The notes under the pieces are model-generated. The model saw nothing but the letters and a program-made list of their open reading frames with translations. It was not told where the DNA came from and ran no database searches. Positions 21,522 to 32,844 of a stretch of DNA of 64,000 nucleotides are shown here, piece after piece; within the stretch, counting starts at the first letter, position 1; every line of letters starts with the position of its first letter. The stretch is from assembly GCA_018136815.1 (NCBI GenBank), contig CM030938.1:2273028-2337027 (forward strand), in the 5' to 3' direction. The position numbers and the translations under genes were made by a program. Origin of the DNA: Isochrysis galbana (Eukaryota > Haptophyta > Isochrysidales > Isochrysidaceae).

Positions 21522-23036
21522 TTGCGCAAGGGAGGTGGGGTTTGTAATATTGTTATCCACACCACATGTTGCACTAGCACTAGAAAAGAAGCTCTTAACA
21601 AACTATCCGCTATTCCCACGGCGTGAGTCAGAGTGTTGGTGCTACTCCTATCTACCCGCACTATCCGTCCACATCCCCCTTCCGCTCCCCCGGCTTCCTT
21701 CACGCGGAATCACGGGAGAGGAGAGGCCGCGCACACTGCTTCAACCAGGGGCGTGGGAGAGGGGGGTAAGAGCCAGTGATGCTCCTTTTCGGACACCGTC
21801 ATGCCCCTTTCAGGGCCGGCGTCCGGCCGAAGTTTTGGTTTACGTTTAGTCGATAATGCATCATACAACCTACTTTTATAAGGGGGGGTCAATGGGCAAT
21901 GGGGGCCTCGCGCCGCCTGGTCCTCTTTCGACGGAACGCGACTTGGGGAACACGCCGCAACTCCGGACTACCTCCTCTCAACTCCGGACCGACCACGAGA
22001 CTAGATCTCGCCCGAGGGTAAGACTAAAGTAGATTGCTCAAGCGTAACACTAAATCTCTCGCTCGAACGCCCCGACCCTCGAACGCCCCCAACCCAGAAA
22101 GAACACTCGAAATAATAACGTTAAATGAAAATAAAGGACCTTAGGTGAAGGAGGGGAGGAGAGAGAAGAGGGGAGGGGGGCCGAATGAAGAGGCGCGCGT
22201 AGTACCTGCCCCATCCCACCTGCCGTCGCGCTCGCACCCGCCCACTCCTCGATCTTACCTCTCCCGCGCCTCGCCCGACAGCAGAGCGGCACGCTCACGG
22301 CCATTGGCGCGGCGGCGCTGCACCGGCACGCTCCAAGCACAGATGCTCGGTGGCGGGCGGAGATGCGGCGCGGCCCGGCCATCGAAGCGTGTCGGGCGCA
22401 CCGTGCTGTGGAGTGAGCGCGCGGCGATAGCGGCTGGTGTGGTGTGGGTGTCCGTGGCGGCGAGGCGAAGCGGTCTGGTCGGGCAGCGAAGCGCTCCGGG
22501 GGCGTCGGCGTCGTTCGTGGGAGAGGTGCGGTCGGCGCTGTTTATAAGGTGATTGTAGAAAGAGACGGATCGAGCGGGGGGCAGGGGGCCGCTCCGGACG
22601 TGCGGTCCGCAGCGGGGGGGGGGGGGGGGTCGGTCCGGAGTGGTGTGATTTTGGCGGGAACCCAGAGGAAGAAGGAAGGAGGTGAGCCCTAAGAGTCCTC
22701 TACTCCTGCTGACGAAATTTCGACGGGGAGAGAGAAAGAAAGCGGGACGAGGCGAGGAAGGCTTCTGTGTACTTTACGCTGTCTGATTCGACCGATTTCC
22801 TCCAAAAACCGACGCGTGCGCGCGCTCTCCTGCCACACTCTGCCGCGCTCACCTTTTCTCCCTCCGCCGATTGAGTGTCCCCCGTCTGTTGGGCTTCCCC
22901 CCCCCCCCCCCCCCACCGCCCCCGCCCCGCCCCGCCGGAGCGAACCAACGAGTTGCGACCCCACCTTTCCATCCCTCCTTCCCCAGGCCTGCCCCCTGTC
23001 CCCTTCCCCTTCTCTCTCCCTTTCGCTCAAGTTTCC
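21522..23036. other. Intergenic DNA and coactosin leader
   Basis: No gene recognised. 22140-22560 is GC-rich with open frames that look compositional. A G13 run is at about 22614-22628. The C18 run at 22897-22914 and pyrimidine-rich DNA up to ATG 23037 form a likely leader. Confidence 0.4.
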
Positions 23037-24442
23037 ATGGCCGACACCTCCTCACCAGAGCTGGCACCTGCGGTCGCCGACGTGCGCTGCGACTCGACCG
23101 ACACCAACATCTGCATCCTCGGCTACGAGGGTCCGCTCGACACTTTTCCCCTTCCCTTACTTCTTCTCCACTCTCCCACGGAGTGACGGCAGTCCATCAA
23201 ACTAGCCGCACCTGCGCACCCTGGGCTCGTTGGGAGGGAACGAGCTAGACGGCCCCGGCCTCGTGAGAGAGTTGTGGGACTGGCATGACAGAGTCTAGGG
23301 AGCCGCGGGTCGTTAGTCTGAGTGATTTGCATCCCTTGCAGGCAAGACGAAAATTGCACTCAAGTACACAGGCTCGGATGGTCTTGATGGTCTCAAAGCA
23401 AGGGTAGACAGCCCCTTGCCAATTCAGCCGCTGGCACTCCATTGCGATGGATTCACAGCTCAAACCTGTGCTCCGTGCTCCTCTCTCCGACAGATCTCGG
23501 ATTCCGAAGTGCACTTTTGCCTTTTGCGAATCGTCACTGGCGATCAGGAGACAAAGCGGGTGAAGTTTGTCTACATTACGTACACCGGTCCGTCCGTCCT
23601 GGGCATTGCCAAGGGTCGTGCAGGAGCGCATCGGACGGATGTGGAGAAGCTTATTGGACAATCTCACCTGAACTTCCAAACAGACGATGTTGACGATCTA
23701 GACGATGTATGCTCCGACACAGACTAGCTTGCATATCTGCACACGGCTTCCTCTGATCCACAACGCCATGAGAGAGCGGATGCCGTCGGGTTTGTCAGCT
23801 TCTCTGACCGTCTGTGCGGGTCACCCGCCATAGGCCGCGATCAAGGATAAGCTGCTTAAGGCTGCCGGCGCCAATTATGACCTCGGCTCCAATTCAGCAG
23901 GGTACTCCACTAATGCAGGAAGTGAGCATTTTGACGTCTCATGTCATTAGATGGCGCCGCGTGAGGCTTTGTAGTACACCTCGCGAGTGATCACAGCCAT
24001 CTCCCCCTGGCACTCACCCCTCGCAGGCATAAAGGCGCATGCCGCAAACAATTATAAGACGCTTGAAAAGGAATCCAACATTGGCCCCATCATCTTCAAT
24101 GACAAGGTGCGCACATCGACGCACGCGTGGGTGTGGGCCATGTTTGCAGGGCGTCATTTCCTCTGAGCCGATGTGTAGTCCATATGTGTGCGTCAAGTCT
24201 CATGCGCAGTGCAATGAGCCTCGTCTCCATGCTCCTACGAGGCGCCTGGATCACAATTGCGGCATTCGCCTGATTTTCTTTGAAAATCCATGCCTATCCC
24301 GTTTGTACCTTAACAGCCGTTGCCAAAGGAGACGCCCGTCGATCTTGCGGGGCGCCCGATGGTGGCTCCTTCCGCGGCGGCGAAGGCTAACATCGTGATG
24401 AATTCTGAGTATCTGCATAAGAAGCCCGTCGCCGCCGAGTGA
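23037..24442 (+). CDS. Coactosin-like ADF-H actin-binding protein
   Basis: Six exons in phase: 23037-23130, 23342-23403, 23494-23706, 23834-23921, 24027-24106, 24317-24442; about 220 residues. The first 130 or so residues form a single ADF homology domain: TNICILGYEGKTKIALKYTG, EVHFCLLRIVTGDQETKRVKF, VYITYTGPSVLGIAKGRAG, then HRTDVEKLIGQ and IKDKLLKAAGANYD, as in coactosins. A C-terminal extension of about 80 residues (NNYKTLEKESNIGPIIF ... HKKPVAAE) follows. Coactosins bind F-actin and counteract capping in the cytosol. The ATG follows a long pyrimidine-rich leader with a C18 run. The similarity is to coactosin rather than cofilin, because there is no cofilin-type N-terminal phosphoserine. 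Confidence 0.9.
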
Positions 24443-24885
24443 GCCACTTGTGCAGGGGGTCACGAGCGAGCCACTTGTGCAGAAAGTCGTATTGCAAGTC
24501 TTCAGAGCATATCTACCATCTAGCATCCCATGAAGATAGGAATATGCACGCTGATGCGTGCTCAGGTGCGTAATTATTGCGTCATTCAGTGTGGTCGCAT
24601 CATTTCTGCTTGAACGAATCGGAGTGGACAGGGCTCAGATGATGTGACGGGTGGACGCCGTTTCTAAACATGCCAAGTAACGACGCCACTCCATCGGATG
24701 CTGGTCGGTGTACCCTTGCTGCTTTAGACAAATGTTGCACGAGTACGTAGTAGTAATTTATTATCACTGACCTATTATAGGTCTGCATATAAGTATACGC
24801 TCTTCTGCCAACTCTCCTTCTCGGTTGCCTCGCACTCGTTTGTCGTTTGATAAATGCGCGAGTAAGGCGAACGGTCCGATTCAGC
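24443..24885. other. Intergenic DNA, nothing recognised
   Basis: Between the coactosin stop and the first LINE end. The near-duplicate GAGCCACTTGTGCAG occurs at about 24442 and 24470. No other structure seen. Confidence 0.35.
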
Positions 24886-25157
24886 AAAAAAAACATCTGA
24901 AGATTCCGGGCTAACACCTACTGGGTCCAGGTACCTCTACCTCTCTACCGACGCATCGCCCTTAATCCTTACTTCCCGTCTCCCATCTCTCCACCTCTTC
25001 CCTCCCTCCCCTTCATTCCTTTTTCTTCGGTATCCGGGGTCCGGCCCAGGTGCACTACCTTGGACCTAGTTTTGAGTGTGGAATCTGGGCGGGCCTTTGG
25101 AGCATAGAGGTTGTGCAGGGTCGCGCGCGCGGCGAGACTATTGAGAAGTTTTTTTCC
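24886..25157. mobile_element. Head-to-head pair of LINE 3' ends
   Basis: 24886-25090 is the 3'-UTR end of LINE family 1 in minus orientation (A run, CATCTGAAGATTCCGGGCTA, GTATCCGGGGTCCGGC). It is joined to about 25099-25157, the 3' end of LINE family 2 in plus orientation (GTGCAGGGTCGCGCGC, GGCGAGACTATTGAGAAG, T7). Both pieces lack coding sequence. The same order and orientation occurs with longer copies at 10157-12462. Confidence 0.75.
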
Positions 25158-25244
25158 CCATAGCAATGGCAGTCTTCCTGCTCGTGTTGAGCGAGTTGTG
25201 GAGACCATGGCGGCCCAGGATCGAGGATGACCTTTCCGCGTGAT

Positions 25245-25868
25245 GGCGTGATGGCGCCCAGGGGCCGGGGGATTCGTCGAGGATCATCCTGCCCGGCGCC
25301 GTGGTGCAGAGCGGATGGCCGTTGCTTTCGTCGCACGACCCCCACAGCCCTAGAAGTAAGAGCTGAGGGGTGCTTGGAGTGATTCGATGTGGTAAAGTGT
25401 CCTTCCCACCCTTGAACTGGTGAATGCTTGCGGCTTGCGGATCTGGATATGGCATTAGTGGCCACCACTGAAGAATTTGTGTAGACTGACCATATTGTCC
25501 AGGTCCAACCAGTTGCGGGAACGCCGGCAGCCACAAATTCGAAGGAAAGATTTTCATCGAATTCGTCGAGTCCATTCGATGATGTGTTGCACCCTTGACC
25601 CTTGACCCTTGAGCGTGCCGCGTGCGGGCTGGTGTCAGGAGATTGCGGTGACCTCTCGGCGGGGGTACAACGTACAACGTTAGAACTTATAGCGTCGTAT
25701 GACATCTTGTTAGCTAGCATTCCTAGCCACATACACCGGACGAGCCATGCGCCAACCGCGCACACCCCAATCGCGGGGGAGGGGCTCCGTTGCCGTGTTG
25801 CCGTCGAAGGGCTATGGTCCCACAGCACTAAGGTTATACTAACATACTACCAACAATAAAACTCTGAC
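25245..25868 (-). repeat. Repeat family P, long copy upstream of the acyltransferase gene
   Basis: Reverse complement of the sequence at 55047-55638, with scattered substitutions and small indels. Its 5' end (TCAGAGTTTTATTGTTG) lies at 25868, 72 bp before ATG 25941. Shared blocks include CGATGGGGGTGTGCGCGGTT-like, GGCTCGTCCGGTGTATGTGG and GGGTGCAACACATCATCG. Frames in the two copies are broken by indels, so it is probably non-coding. Confidence 0.85.
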
Positions 25869-25940
25869 GAAAACACTGACCCGGCGTCTCCGAGGGCCTC
25901 CCCCCCCCCCCCGCCTCCTCCCTGAGCTCCGTCGCGCGGG

Positions 25941-28613
25941 ATGAGGGCGTTGGTTGCGGCGCTTGCGCTGCTTCTCTGCACACGCGCCACCGCCCGCCCA
26001 CACCCGCAGCTTGATTGTCTCAGCTGGTGCCTCTCACCGCTGCTCGGCAGCGCGGCGGACCTCCTTCCGCCCAACGCTCGGCCTCTGGAGAAGGAGTCGT
26101 TGGACGCCAAGATCCGTGCAGCATCGGGCACGCGGCTGAGTGACCTGGGCAACTACCTTCAGTGCATACGCATTGCCAACCAGAGTGCTCTCATCGAGCC
26201 GGGCACGCAGGACATGCAGCTCGCAGCACGATACGCTCTTGTGCAATTCTCGGTAGACGTCGCCGTGCATACCACGCCTACGGCGTCGACCGCAACGTAC
26301 TTTGGGTGTTGCGTACCTTCGGAGTGCTCTTCTGAACTCATCGAAGGCGGCTTCACGCACGAGCTCCCTCGCCTTCTCGAGAGGGCAAGTGAAACCCTCA
26401 CGGCCACACTAGCGCAATTATCGACTCTCGCCGGAGCAGCTTCTCGCGTCGATTCCAATGCATCATTCCGCACTGCTGAGGAGCAGCTCCAGGTGGAGGC
26501 ATCGCGTGCGAACGCATCGGGGATGCGATTGATCGCGAACGCATTTGCAGCTGCCGCCGCGGCTGCCCATGTCGCCGCTGAGATTGATGCCGGGCTGAAG
26601 CTCGCAGAGTCTCTTGCACAGAGCGCCAATGCCACCCAAGCCGAGGCTGCGCTGCGATTAGCCGACATGGCACTCTTGCATGGCCCGGGTCATGGCTGGC
26701 ACTCGTCGATCGCTGCGCTGCACACACTTCTCGACCATAAACGCTTGTCGCTCGAGGCCACAACTGCAAGCCTGAAGACTCTCCTTCAGATGGTCAATGG
26801 AACTCGGTTCTTGGTGACGGTTGGAACACAGCGGAAACCCCTCTCCTTAGTTGGCATCGTCTTGCTGTTTATACTTGGGGCGCTAGTTCTGACTGCAACA
26901 GTGGCAACGATGGTTGACGCGCACGAGTCGCGCGACGGCAGAAATGCCTGTGCAGAGTTGGGTGTCTCGCCTTTGATTGCGGCAAGAGAGCAGGTGGAGA
27001 GTGCGGATGGGGGGCAAACTTCAGATGCAAGTGCGGCTAGTGTGCCCAACGGGGACAGTGATGGCAGCTGCGGTCAACACGTTGAGGCTCACATGTCGAC
27101 AACCCACACAGCGATCCGGACGGAAGAGTCCCTCTCTCGTGCGCTGCTGCATTGCTTCTCCCTACGTCGTAATTGCAGATCGTTGTGCTCACTGCGACCT
27201 GATGACACGATGGGATGCCTTGATGGCATGCGCTCGCTCTCCATGGCATGGGTGGTCTTTGGCCACACTCTCGTGTATGCCATCGGCCCAGGGGGTATGC
27301 AGTACGCTGCTGAGCTCCTCCCAAAGGGGTGGGCCGATGGGGTCCCTAAGGGTGTTTTGGCTGGCATCTCCGTCCCACCCGAGGGGGGTCGCATCTCGCG
27401 CATGTCATATCAACTTCTCCCTGCCGCCTTCTTCGCGGTCGATACCTTCTTTTGGATGTCAGGGGTGCTCACTGCACTTGCTCTGATTAAGCAGATGCGC
27501 CATCGGGGCCTCGCGTGGGCTCGCTTGTACCCCATTTACGCTCTAGGCCGGTGGTTGCGTTTGACACCATTGGTTGCCGTGACCATTGGCACATCGATCG
27601 GCCTTCTACCTTCTCTCGGTGACGGGCCTCTTTACGAGATGACCTCCCGGGAAGGCGAGGCGTGTGCTGCAGGTGGGTGGTGGGTGGACTTGTTGTACGC
27701 ACAGAATCTCGTCAGTCTGGCAGACTCTAATTCGAAGCTCGGTGGGTGTGAGCGCCACATGTGGTACTTGGCAAACGACATGCAATTTTACTTGTTTGCT
27801 CCCGTCGTCGTCTTCCCCTTCCTTCGTTGGCGCCGCCTAGGCTGGTCGTTCCTAGGCACCTTGCTGCTCGGATCGACAGTGGCCAATGCCGTCATTTCCG
27901 CGACGAACCACTACGCTGCCTCACCGCTCTTCGACATGACCTACTTTACCCGCGTTTACATCCAGCCATGGACGCGTGCGCAGCCATTTCTCGTTGGCGT
28001 CGGCTTTGCCATGCTTTGGGATTACCGGCAAGAAGAGCGTGCCCAATTGAAGCGACGGGAAGGACTCCTCGGCAACGCATTCTCGGATCGCGTTGCGGGC
28101 AGTGTCGACGTCAGAGGCGGCCACAACGGCACTGCAAGGGTGATGGCCTCGAGGAAAATGTCCACGTTGTTATGTGCCTTTGCTGCAGTAGTGATGCTTC
28201 TCACCGCCTTTGGGACATATGGCTTGTACCAGAGCCTTCCATCGAGTTGGGGGGATGCCCAAAATGTAGCCTACATCTCCTTTTCTCGATTGGGATGGGC
28301 AGTCGCACTCTCCGCAATCGGGTACGTGTGCTTTACGAAACGGGCGCCGCTAACCAACGCTGTCTTGAGTTGGTGGCCGTTCCAACTTTGGGGTAAGCTT
28401 GCTTTCGGCATCTACGTCATCCATCCTTTACTCATGACAGCACTCTACTACGGAGAAACACGCCCCATTGCTTTCTCGGACGCATGGTATGCGGCTGCCT
28501 TTACCACGAACCTCCTTTGGGCTTCGGCACTAGCGCTGTGTTTGTGGCTCTTTGTGGAGAAGCCCTCAGCCAATGTGGTCGCATTGATCTTCGCAAAGTG
28601 CGTAGGAGACTAA
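25941..28613 (+). CDS. NRF-6-type membrane acyltransferase (acyltransferase 3 family)
   Basis: Single exon, 890 residues, stop TAA. Residues 1-18 are a signal peptide (MRALVAALALLLCTRATA). The lumenal or extracellular N-terminal part to about 290 has paired Cys (LDCLSWCLSP, FGCCVPSEC), as in the NRF domain. A hydrophobic segment near 305 (IVLLFILGALVLTATV) is followed by a polar linker. From about 425 the acyltransferase-3 domain begins with GCLDGMRSLSMAWVVFGHT, carrying the conserved Arg and His. It continues with VDTFFWMSG, YLANDMQFYLFAP and several membrane spans to LFVEKPSANV. The family transfers acyl groups to lipids or glycans in membranes; the substrate is unknown. ATG 25941 is preceded by a C12 run and by repeat family P. 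Confidence 0.9.
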   Translation: MRALVAALALLLCTRATARPHPQLDCLSWCLSPLLGSAADLLPPNARPLEKESLDAKIRAASGTRLSDLGNYLQCIRIANQSALIEPGTQDMQLAARYALVQFSVDVAVHTTPTASTATYFGCCVPSECSSELIEGGFTHELPRLLERASETLTATLAQLSTLAGAASRVDSNASFRTAEEQLQVEASRANASGMRLIANAFAAAAAAAHVAAEIDAGLKLAESLAQSANATQAEAALRLADMALLHGPGHGWHSSIAALHTLLDHKRLSLEATTASLKTLLQMVNGTRFLVTVGTQRKPLSLVGIVLLFILGALVLTATVATMVDAHESRDGRNACAELGVSPLIAAREQVESADGGQTSDASAASVPNGDSDGSCGQHVEAHMSTTHTAIRTEESLSRALLHCFSLRRNCRSLCSLRPDDTMGCLDGMRSLSMAWVVFGHTLVYAIGPGGMQYAAELLPKGWADGVPKGVLAGISVPPEGGRISRMSYQLLPAAFFAVDTFFWMSGVLTALALIKQMRHRGLAWARLYPIYALGRWLRLTPLVAVTIGTSIGLLPSLGDGPLYEMTSREGEACAAGGWWVDLLYAQNLVSLADSNSKLGGCERHMWYLANDMQFYLFAPVVVFPFLRWRRLGWSFLGTLLLGSTVANAVISATNHYAASPLFDMTYFTRVYIQPWTRAQPFLVGVGFAMLWDYRQEERAQLKRREGLLGNAFSDRVAGSVDVRGGHNGTARVMASRKMSTLLCAFAAVVMLLTAFGTYGLYQSLPSSWGDAQNVAYISFSRLGWAVALSAIGYVCFTKRAPLTNAVLSWWPFQLWGKLAFGIYVIHPLLMTALYYGETRPIAFSDAWYAAAFTTNLLWASALALCLWLFVEKPSANVVALIFAKCVGD

Positions 28614-28844
28614 CTGTTTGACGACAGCATAGAGGAGAAGCCGTGCAGTATGCGGGAGGAAGAGCAAACGCTCCAAGTGCTTTAGACCTCCATTGTGCCG
28701 GCGGGGAAGTGGCAATAACAAAAGTCCCATCCATAGGCGCGCTACAAGCACTCGCAAGCGCCGGTGCTAAGCTCTAAGTCCAGGGATGATGACTTTCATG
28801 CCCACCGCGCCCACTCTCGCAGAGCCCTCTTACAGCCCATCCAA
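28614..28844. other. Short intergenic stretch
   Basis: 3' flank of the acyltransferase gene; nothing recognised. Confidence 0.35.
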
Positions 28845-29340
28845 AAAAATTTATCTGAAGGTTTTGGGCTACACACCTACCAGACGCCCGGCACCTACTA
28901 CCGTTCCGCCGCCACTGCCCTTAATTTCCTTTCGCTCCACCTCCTCCCCTTCCCCCCTCGTTCCTTTTTCTTTGGTTTCCGGGGTGCGGCCCGGGTGCAC
29001 TACCATGGGCCTGGTTTGGATTGTGGGTTGTGGTTAGGCTTTTTGGTGTTGGTTCGTCGATTTTTTGGGTAGTCTAAGCGGGTCTACTATTGGTTTTAGT
29101 GTTGACGTGTCTCTCAGGTCGGGTGAGTATCCGGGTGCTCTGGGCGTGTGCGTATTTTGCGTGCCGTGTAGTTATTATTCGATTATGATTTTAGTCCCCG
29201 ACTGTTGGGTCCGGTGTCTGGGTTGGGTGTTGCTTTTCTATTCTATATTCTACCCCCAATTTCGAGGCTAGCCCCCGTTATTCTGCGCTTGGGAAAAGTT
29301 CGTTGTGTTTGTCCGTTGTGTATGTAAAAGTTTCACGGAA
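28845..29340 (-). mobile_element. LINE family 1 3'-UTR fragment
   Basis: Plus strand begins CCAAAAAAATTTATCTGAAGG followed by GGGCTACACACCTACCAGA and the conserved CTCCACCTCCTCCCC ... GGGGTGCGGCCCGGGTGC block, as at 10170, 24895 and 42775. No coding part is left. On the minus strand its end is T-rich. Confidence 0.75.
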
Positions 29341-29417
29341 CCTAGTCAAGCATCAAGCATGACTTCTTAAGTAAGAGTCCTGAATCTAGCAATAGGGCGG
29401 GGATGCCTAGGCGTATC

Positions 29418-29487
29418 TATGAGGGAAGGTGACATAATACTCCTATATAAGAAAGGCGACACGCGGGACCTTAGGAACTATAGACCT
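29418..29487 (+). mobile_element. LINE reverse-transcriptase fragment interrupted by a second LINE
   Basis: Encodes EGDIILLYKKGDTRDLRNYRP, the RT finger motif that precedes ISLL in LINEs. The frame is cut off exactly at the start of the A run of the next element, which implies a nested insertion. Confidence 0.6.
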
Positions 29488-30090
29488 AAAAAAAACTTCT
29501 TAATAGTCTCGCCGCGCGCGCGACCCTGCACAGCTTCTATGCAGCCACGCCCGCTTCCCTTATCCCCCCTCCACCTGCCTTGCGGCTCGTCCCCTCGTGC
29601 TCTACCTAGGGGCTGGGTGCAGTAGGTTTCCGGTGGCAGGCGGTGTGTACCGATACCCGATGGCTTTCCTCGCTACTTCTTCTTGCGCCATCTACCGGTT
29701 GTTGCATGTTGTCCTCTAGGTGTTGAGTGTCGGGAGCCTGTAGTCCAGAGTAGCTATGGGCATCTGTCCGGTAGGGCGTGGGTCTCGGCGGGCCTCTTAC
29801 AGTTCAGGCTAGCCGCTCCGCTATGTTGAGCGCTTGAGCTATTAGGGACAGGTTCGTATTCATGACTAGAGCTCCTTTGTCGTTATTCGTAAAGATGGGG
29901 GCGCTGAGTTTAGGGGTGGGGAGGGGAAAAATCGACTTTTCAGAATTGGGCCCAATTGGCCTTATGATGGCATGGGACACTTTGTTGTGATGGTAGGAAT
30001 GCACCTTCCAAGTCTCAGCTTCTAGTTCTTTCGCGCGCGCGCGCTCTGACGGGCGAAAAATCTCATTTTTTGGTCGGGTGCAATCGACGG
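29488..30090 (-). mobile_element. LINE family 2 3' part
   Basis: Minus strand: about 30040-29804 encodes ELEAETWKVHSYHHNKVSHA, LSAPIFTNNDKGALV and NTNLSLIAQALNIAERLA with a stop, closely matching the plus copy ending near 12137. The 3' UTR follows and ends GGCGAGACTATTAAGAAG and T8 (plus-strand A run 29488-29495). 5'-truncated copy; DNA from 30090 to 30700 holds nothing recognised. Confidence 0.7.
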
Positions 30091-30714
30091 GCCCGCTCAG
30101 TTGAGCGTTGCCACTTTGGCGATCGCTTGAAAGCCGCTCATGGTCGCCAACCGGCGTTTTTTTTGCTGGTTGGGTACCGGTGGTTATGGTGGGGTTGAGA
30201 CACGAGCTAGCTGCCCATAATTTGAACGTATATCTACATTCTTTTACATACCCCCAACGCAATACACACAGACACACGTTGGGCCGTCGGACCAGCAGTA
30301 CAAAAATGAGTCGCCGGGACATCACACCGCCAATCAACCGCCGATACCGGTGAATTCAGCCCCAAATACATGTACAAAACAAGGCAGCGTCCAGCCTGTG
30401 CCATATCTCGACGAATAACGCGCGCCACGGCCTGAATTTTGCAGGCGCTGTGGGCACGCGTGAGCGCCAAAGAGCCAACCCCGCAGGGAGGCCATTGGCG
30501 ATCGCGCATGCTGAATATCGAGGGCTGGGAGCACTTTACCAACCAAAACACGATCGACCACGCGCGATCTACCCCCTCCAAGCGCGCCCGTACCCCCCAC
30601 CAGCACTGGCCGCCTTCACATCGCAAGCCCCAACAGAGCGCTTGGCACTCTGGGATCCCTGCGCGGTCGCGAGCGCGGCCGACGCCGTCGAGATCGACGC
30701 AGATGCTTCTGGGG

Positions 30715-31215
30715 GAGCTGTGCGCCCACCGGAAAATCGGTAAGTCTCGCGCCTGTTTACAGGATAAGACGAGACAGAGTCGGCCGCCCACTCGGAGACA
30801 CAGGAGGAAGGGGGGCAAAGATCACCGGGGGGTGGCGCGGGCCACCGGACCATATCTAAGCCCTCCACCCCAATCCCCCTAGTAGTGTACGGGGGGAGCC
30901 GCCTGATGGCGGGGGGAGAAGGGCCGGGGAATGGGGGTGTAGAGAGTATGCTACGTGCTACTTGTAGTGGGTAGTGGTTCCATTCGCCGCGAGTGCGGTA
31001 AGAATATTAAAAGGTTTTATAGGGCTTTCAGGCTGCCTGGCGTCGGCGAGTTCGGGTATGCGAAGAGTCTGTCTTTGGTCTTCTTTCTGGGGTAGTGTAC
31101 GGGGGGAGTCGCCTTATGCTGATGGCGGGGGGGAAAGGGCCAAGGGAGTGGGGATGTAGAAACCTTGCAGCGTTAACGTAGTGGGTCCACGGCCGCATGT
31201 GCGGTAAGAATATCA
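30715..31215 (+). repeat. Repeat family A, 3' half plus an extra 3' end
   Basis: 30715-31015 matches the 3' half of the copies at 3096 and 51268, from the CGGTAAGTCTCGCGCCTGTT block to GTGCGGTAAGAATATTAAAAGG. 31090-31215 is a second, diverged 3' end (GTAGTGTACGGGGGGAGTCG ... GTGCGGTAAGAATATCATA). A stacked arrangement like that at 3096-4070. Confidence 0.7.
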
Positions 31216-31434
31216 TATGGTTTCAAATATCGAATATCGCAATATGCATGCGCCTCCATAGTCGATGCAAAGCTTGTGGCTTGTGATGTTCAATGTCAAG
31301 ACGGTTGGCACAATACCACAATGCAATACTACGCAAGGAGAACACTATACCTTTCACAATCTTGTAACGACCCTGAGGGCTGGTCGCGGATTCTCGGCAA
31401 TAATTTAAGCTTGTATTGACCTTGGATCTTTGTT

Positions 31435-32389
31435 TCACAACCGTTGGTGAACAAAAATAGACCCAACAATGACTGGATCGCCCGCAACCACTCGAGAGAT
31501 GCGCAGGTCACCTATTTGGCAAGGATTGACACAGGCAGATTGCCTCAATACCATTGGTGATCATAGGCAATGTGCTCTACTGGAAAAAAGGTGCTCTACT
31601 GGGAAAAAAACGAGACCGTTGTGGATTGTTTTGATTTTGGCTTTGTGGCAATGAGATGCAATCGTGCGATTGGAGGCTGGCAGCAACCAAGAGCGACTTG
31701 GGAAAATGGAGCTACGCACCAGGAGATCCACTCTCTTCGAGGTAAGAAATTTCGTAGCGATTGCGCGGTGCAACCTGAGCCTGCGCGGTACGAGCGTTCA
31801 AAGCGCGGAACTCAGCATCTGAGCCCGCCTCAACCAACATTCGCCCATCACCACTGCCACCTGAGGTTCCGGGAAGTAGCTCGAGACGAAACGGTGGAAA
31901 GATTTCGAGGGTTCTACCGTCTGCTGGATCAGGTCTTGCCGAGGAGGACAAGCGCACGACAGGGAGGAGAGGCACAGGGAAGTCGAGCAGCTGGGCGATG
32001 CGCCCCTCCCCACACCCTGCAGCTTCAGCAGCAGAGCCGAGCAACTGGAGTGACTCTGGCCGTATTGGGCGAGGGAGGTTGAGGAGCGGGCTGAAGGCGT
32101 CGGCATGTCCGGACCATAGGAGCTGCCAGCGGCCAGCGAGCGCGGCAGAGGTGGCGCCGCGCCCTCTTGATGGGTCGAGCGGTGTGAGCTGCTCTACCGC
32201 TGCGGCGACGGCCACATCGTCATTCGGTGGGCTGGTAGCCAGCAGGGCGAGTAGCGCAGCACGAGGATCCTGATCCGGCTGACTGGCAAAGGCAGGCGCA
32301 GTGAATGAGACTGCCGCTGCGGGCGTCAGCTGCAGCGCCGCTCGCCGGCTGAAGAGGCTTACGGTGCTTAGCAGCGCGAGCCACAGCAT
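31435..32389 (-). CDS. Plastid fibrillin (PAP/fibrillin family), thylakoid-targeted
   Basis: Two exons on the minus strand: 32389-31720 and 31511-31435; about 248 residues. The donor GTGCGT after SGSP and acceptor ATAG restore the family C-terminus GDLRISRVVAGDPVIVGSIF. The core is visible in order: LAGRWQLLWSG, FPPFRLELLPG, YEISYLEES. The N-terminus has a hydrophobic start, then SRRAALQLTPAAAVSFTAPAFAS, a twin-arginine-like thylakoid signal ending in an AFA/S site. Fibrillins coat or bind plastid lipids and quinones. ATG 32389 was chosen over an in-frame Met at 32458 because the signal begins there and the longer form runs into repeat DNA. A TATAAAAG on the minus strand lies at 32511-32504. 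Confidence 0.85.
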
Positions 32390-32426
32390 CGGCGCCCCCG
32401 TCAGCTTCTCGGACCGAGGAAGGAAA

Positions 32427-32736
32427 CCGTTAGAACTTAGAACTTCAACGTAAAGCATCTTGTTCGGCGCTAAGCGCTAAATAAATAAAGGGAGTACTCT
32501 GTACTTTTATACACCCGACATTTAGAATGGTAGTCTTGTAGAGCATCTTGTTGGCTAGCATCCCTAGCCACATACACCGGACGAGCCATGCACCGACCGC
32601 GCACACCCCCATCGCGGGGTAGGGGCTCCGTTGTCCGTTGCCGTTGCCGATGAAGGCTACGGACCACGACACACGACACAGTAATTATTGACAATAACAA
32701 TGAGGCTATACTCGCACAACAAGAAAAACTCTAACG
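32427..32736 (-). repeat. Repeat family P copy upstream of the fibrillin gene
   Basis: Its 5' end (CGTTAGAGTTTTTCTTGTTG) is at 32736, and its right part (AAGTTCTAAGTTCTAACGG) ends 37 bp before ATG 32389. Compared with 25245-25868 it has an extra block of about 75 bp with a duplicated AACAAGATG and lacks the long downstream half. Confidence 0.8.
32504..32511 (-). promoter_or_regulatory. TATAAAAG box upstream of the fibrillin gene
   Basis: TATAAAAG on the minus strand, 115 bp before ATG 32389. It lies inside an insert specific to this copy of repeat family P, so the repeat may supply the core promoter. That role is inference. Confidence 0.4.
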
Positions 32737-32844
32737 CTCCCCCATCGCCAAAGGCGAAACCCTTGTCCCCAATCATTGCGGCTTCCTAGGAGAGGTACAA
32801 GCTTACCTTTGACCTTTGACAAAGCCTTTGAGGCTGAAACATCA

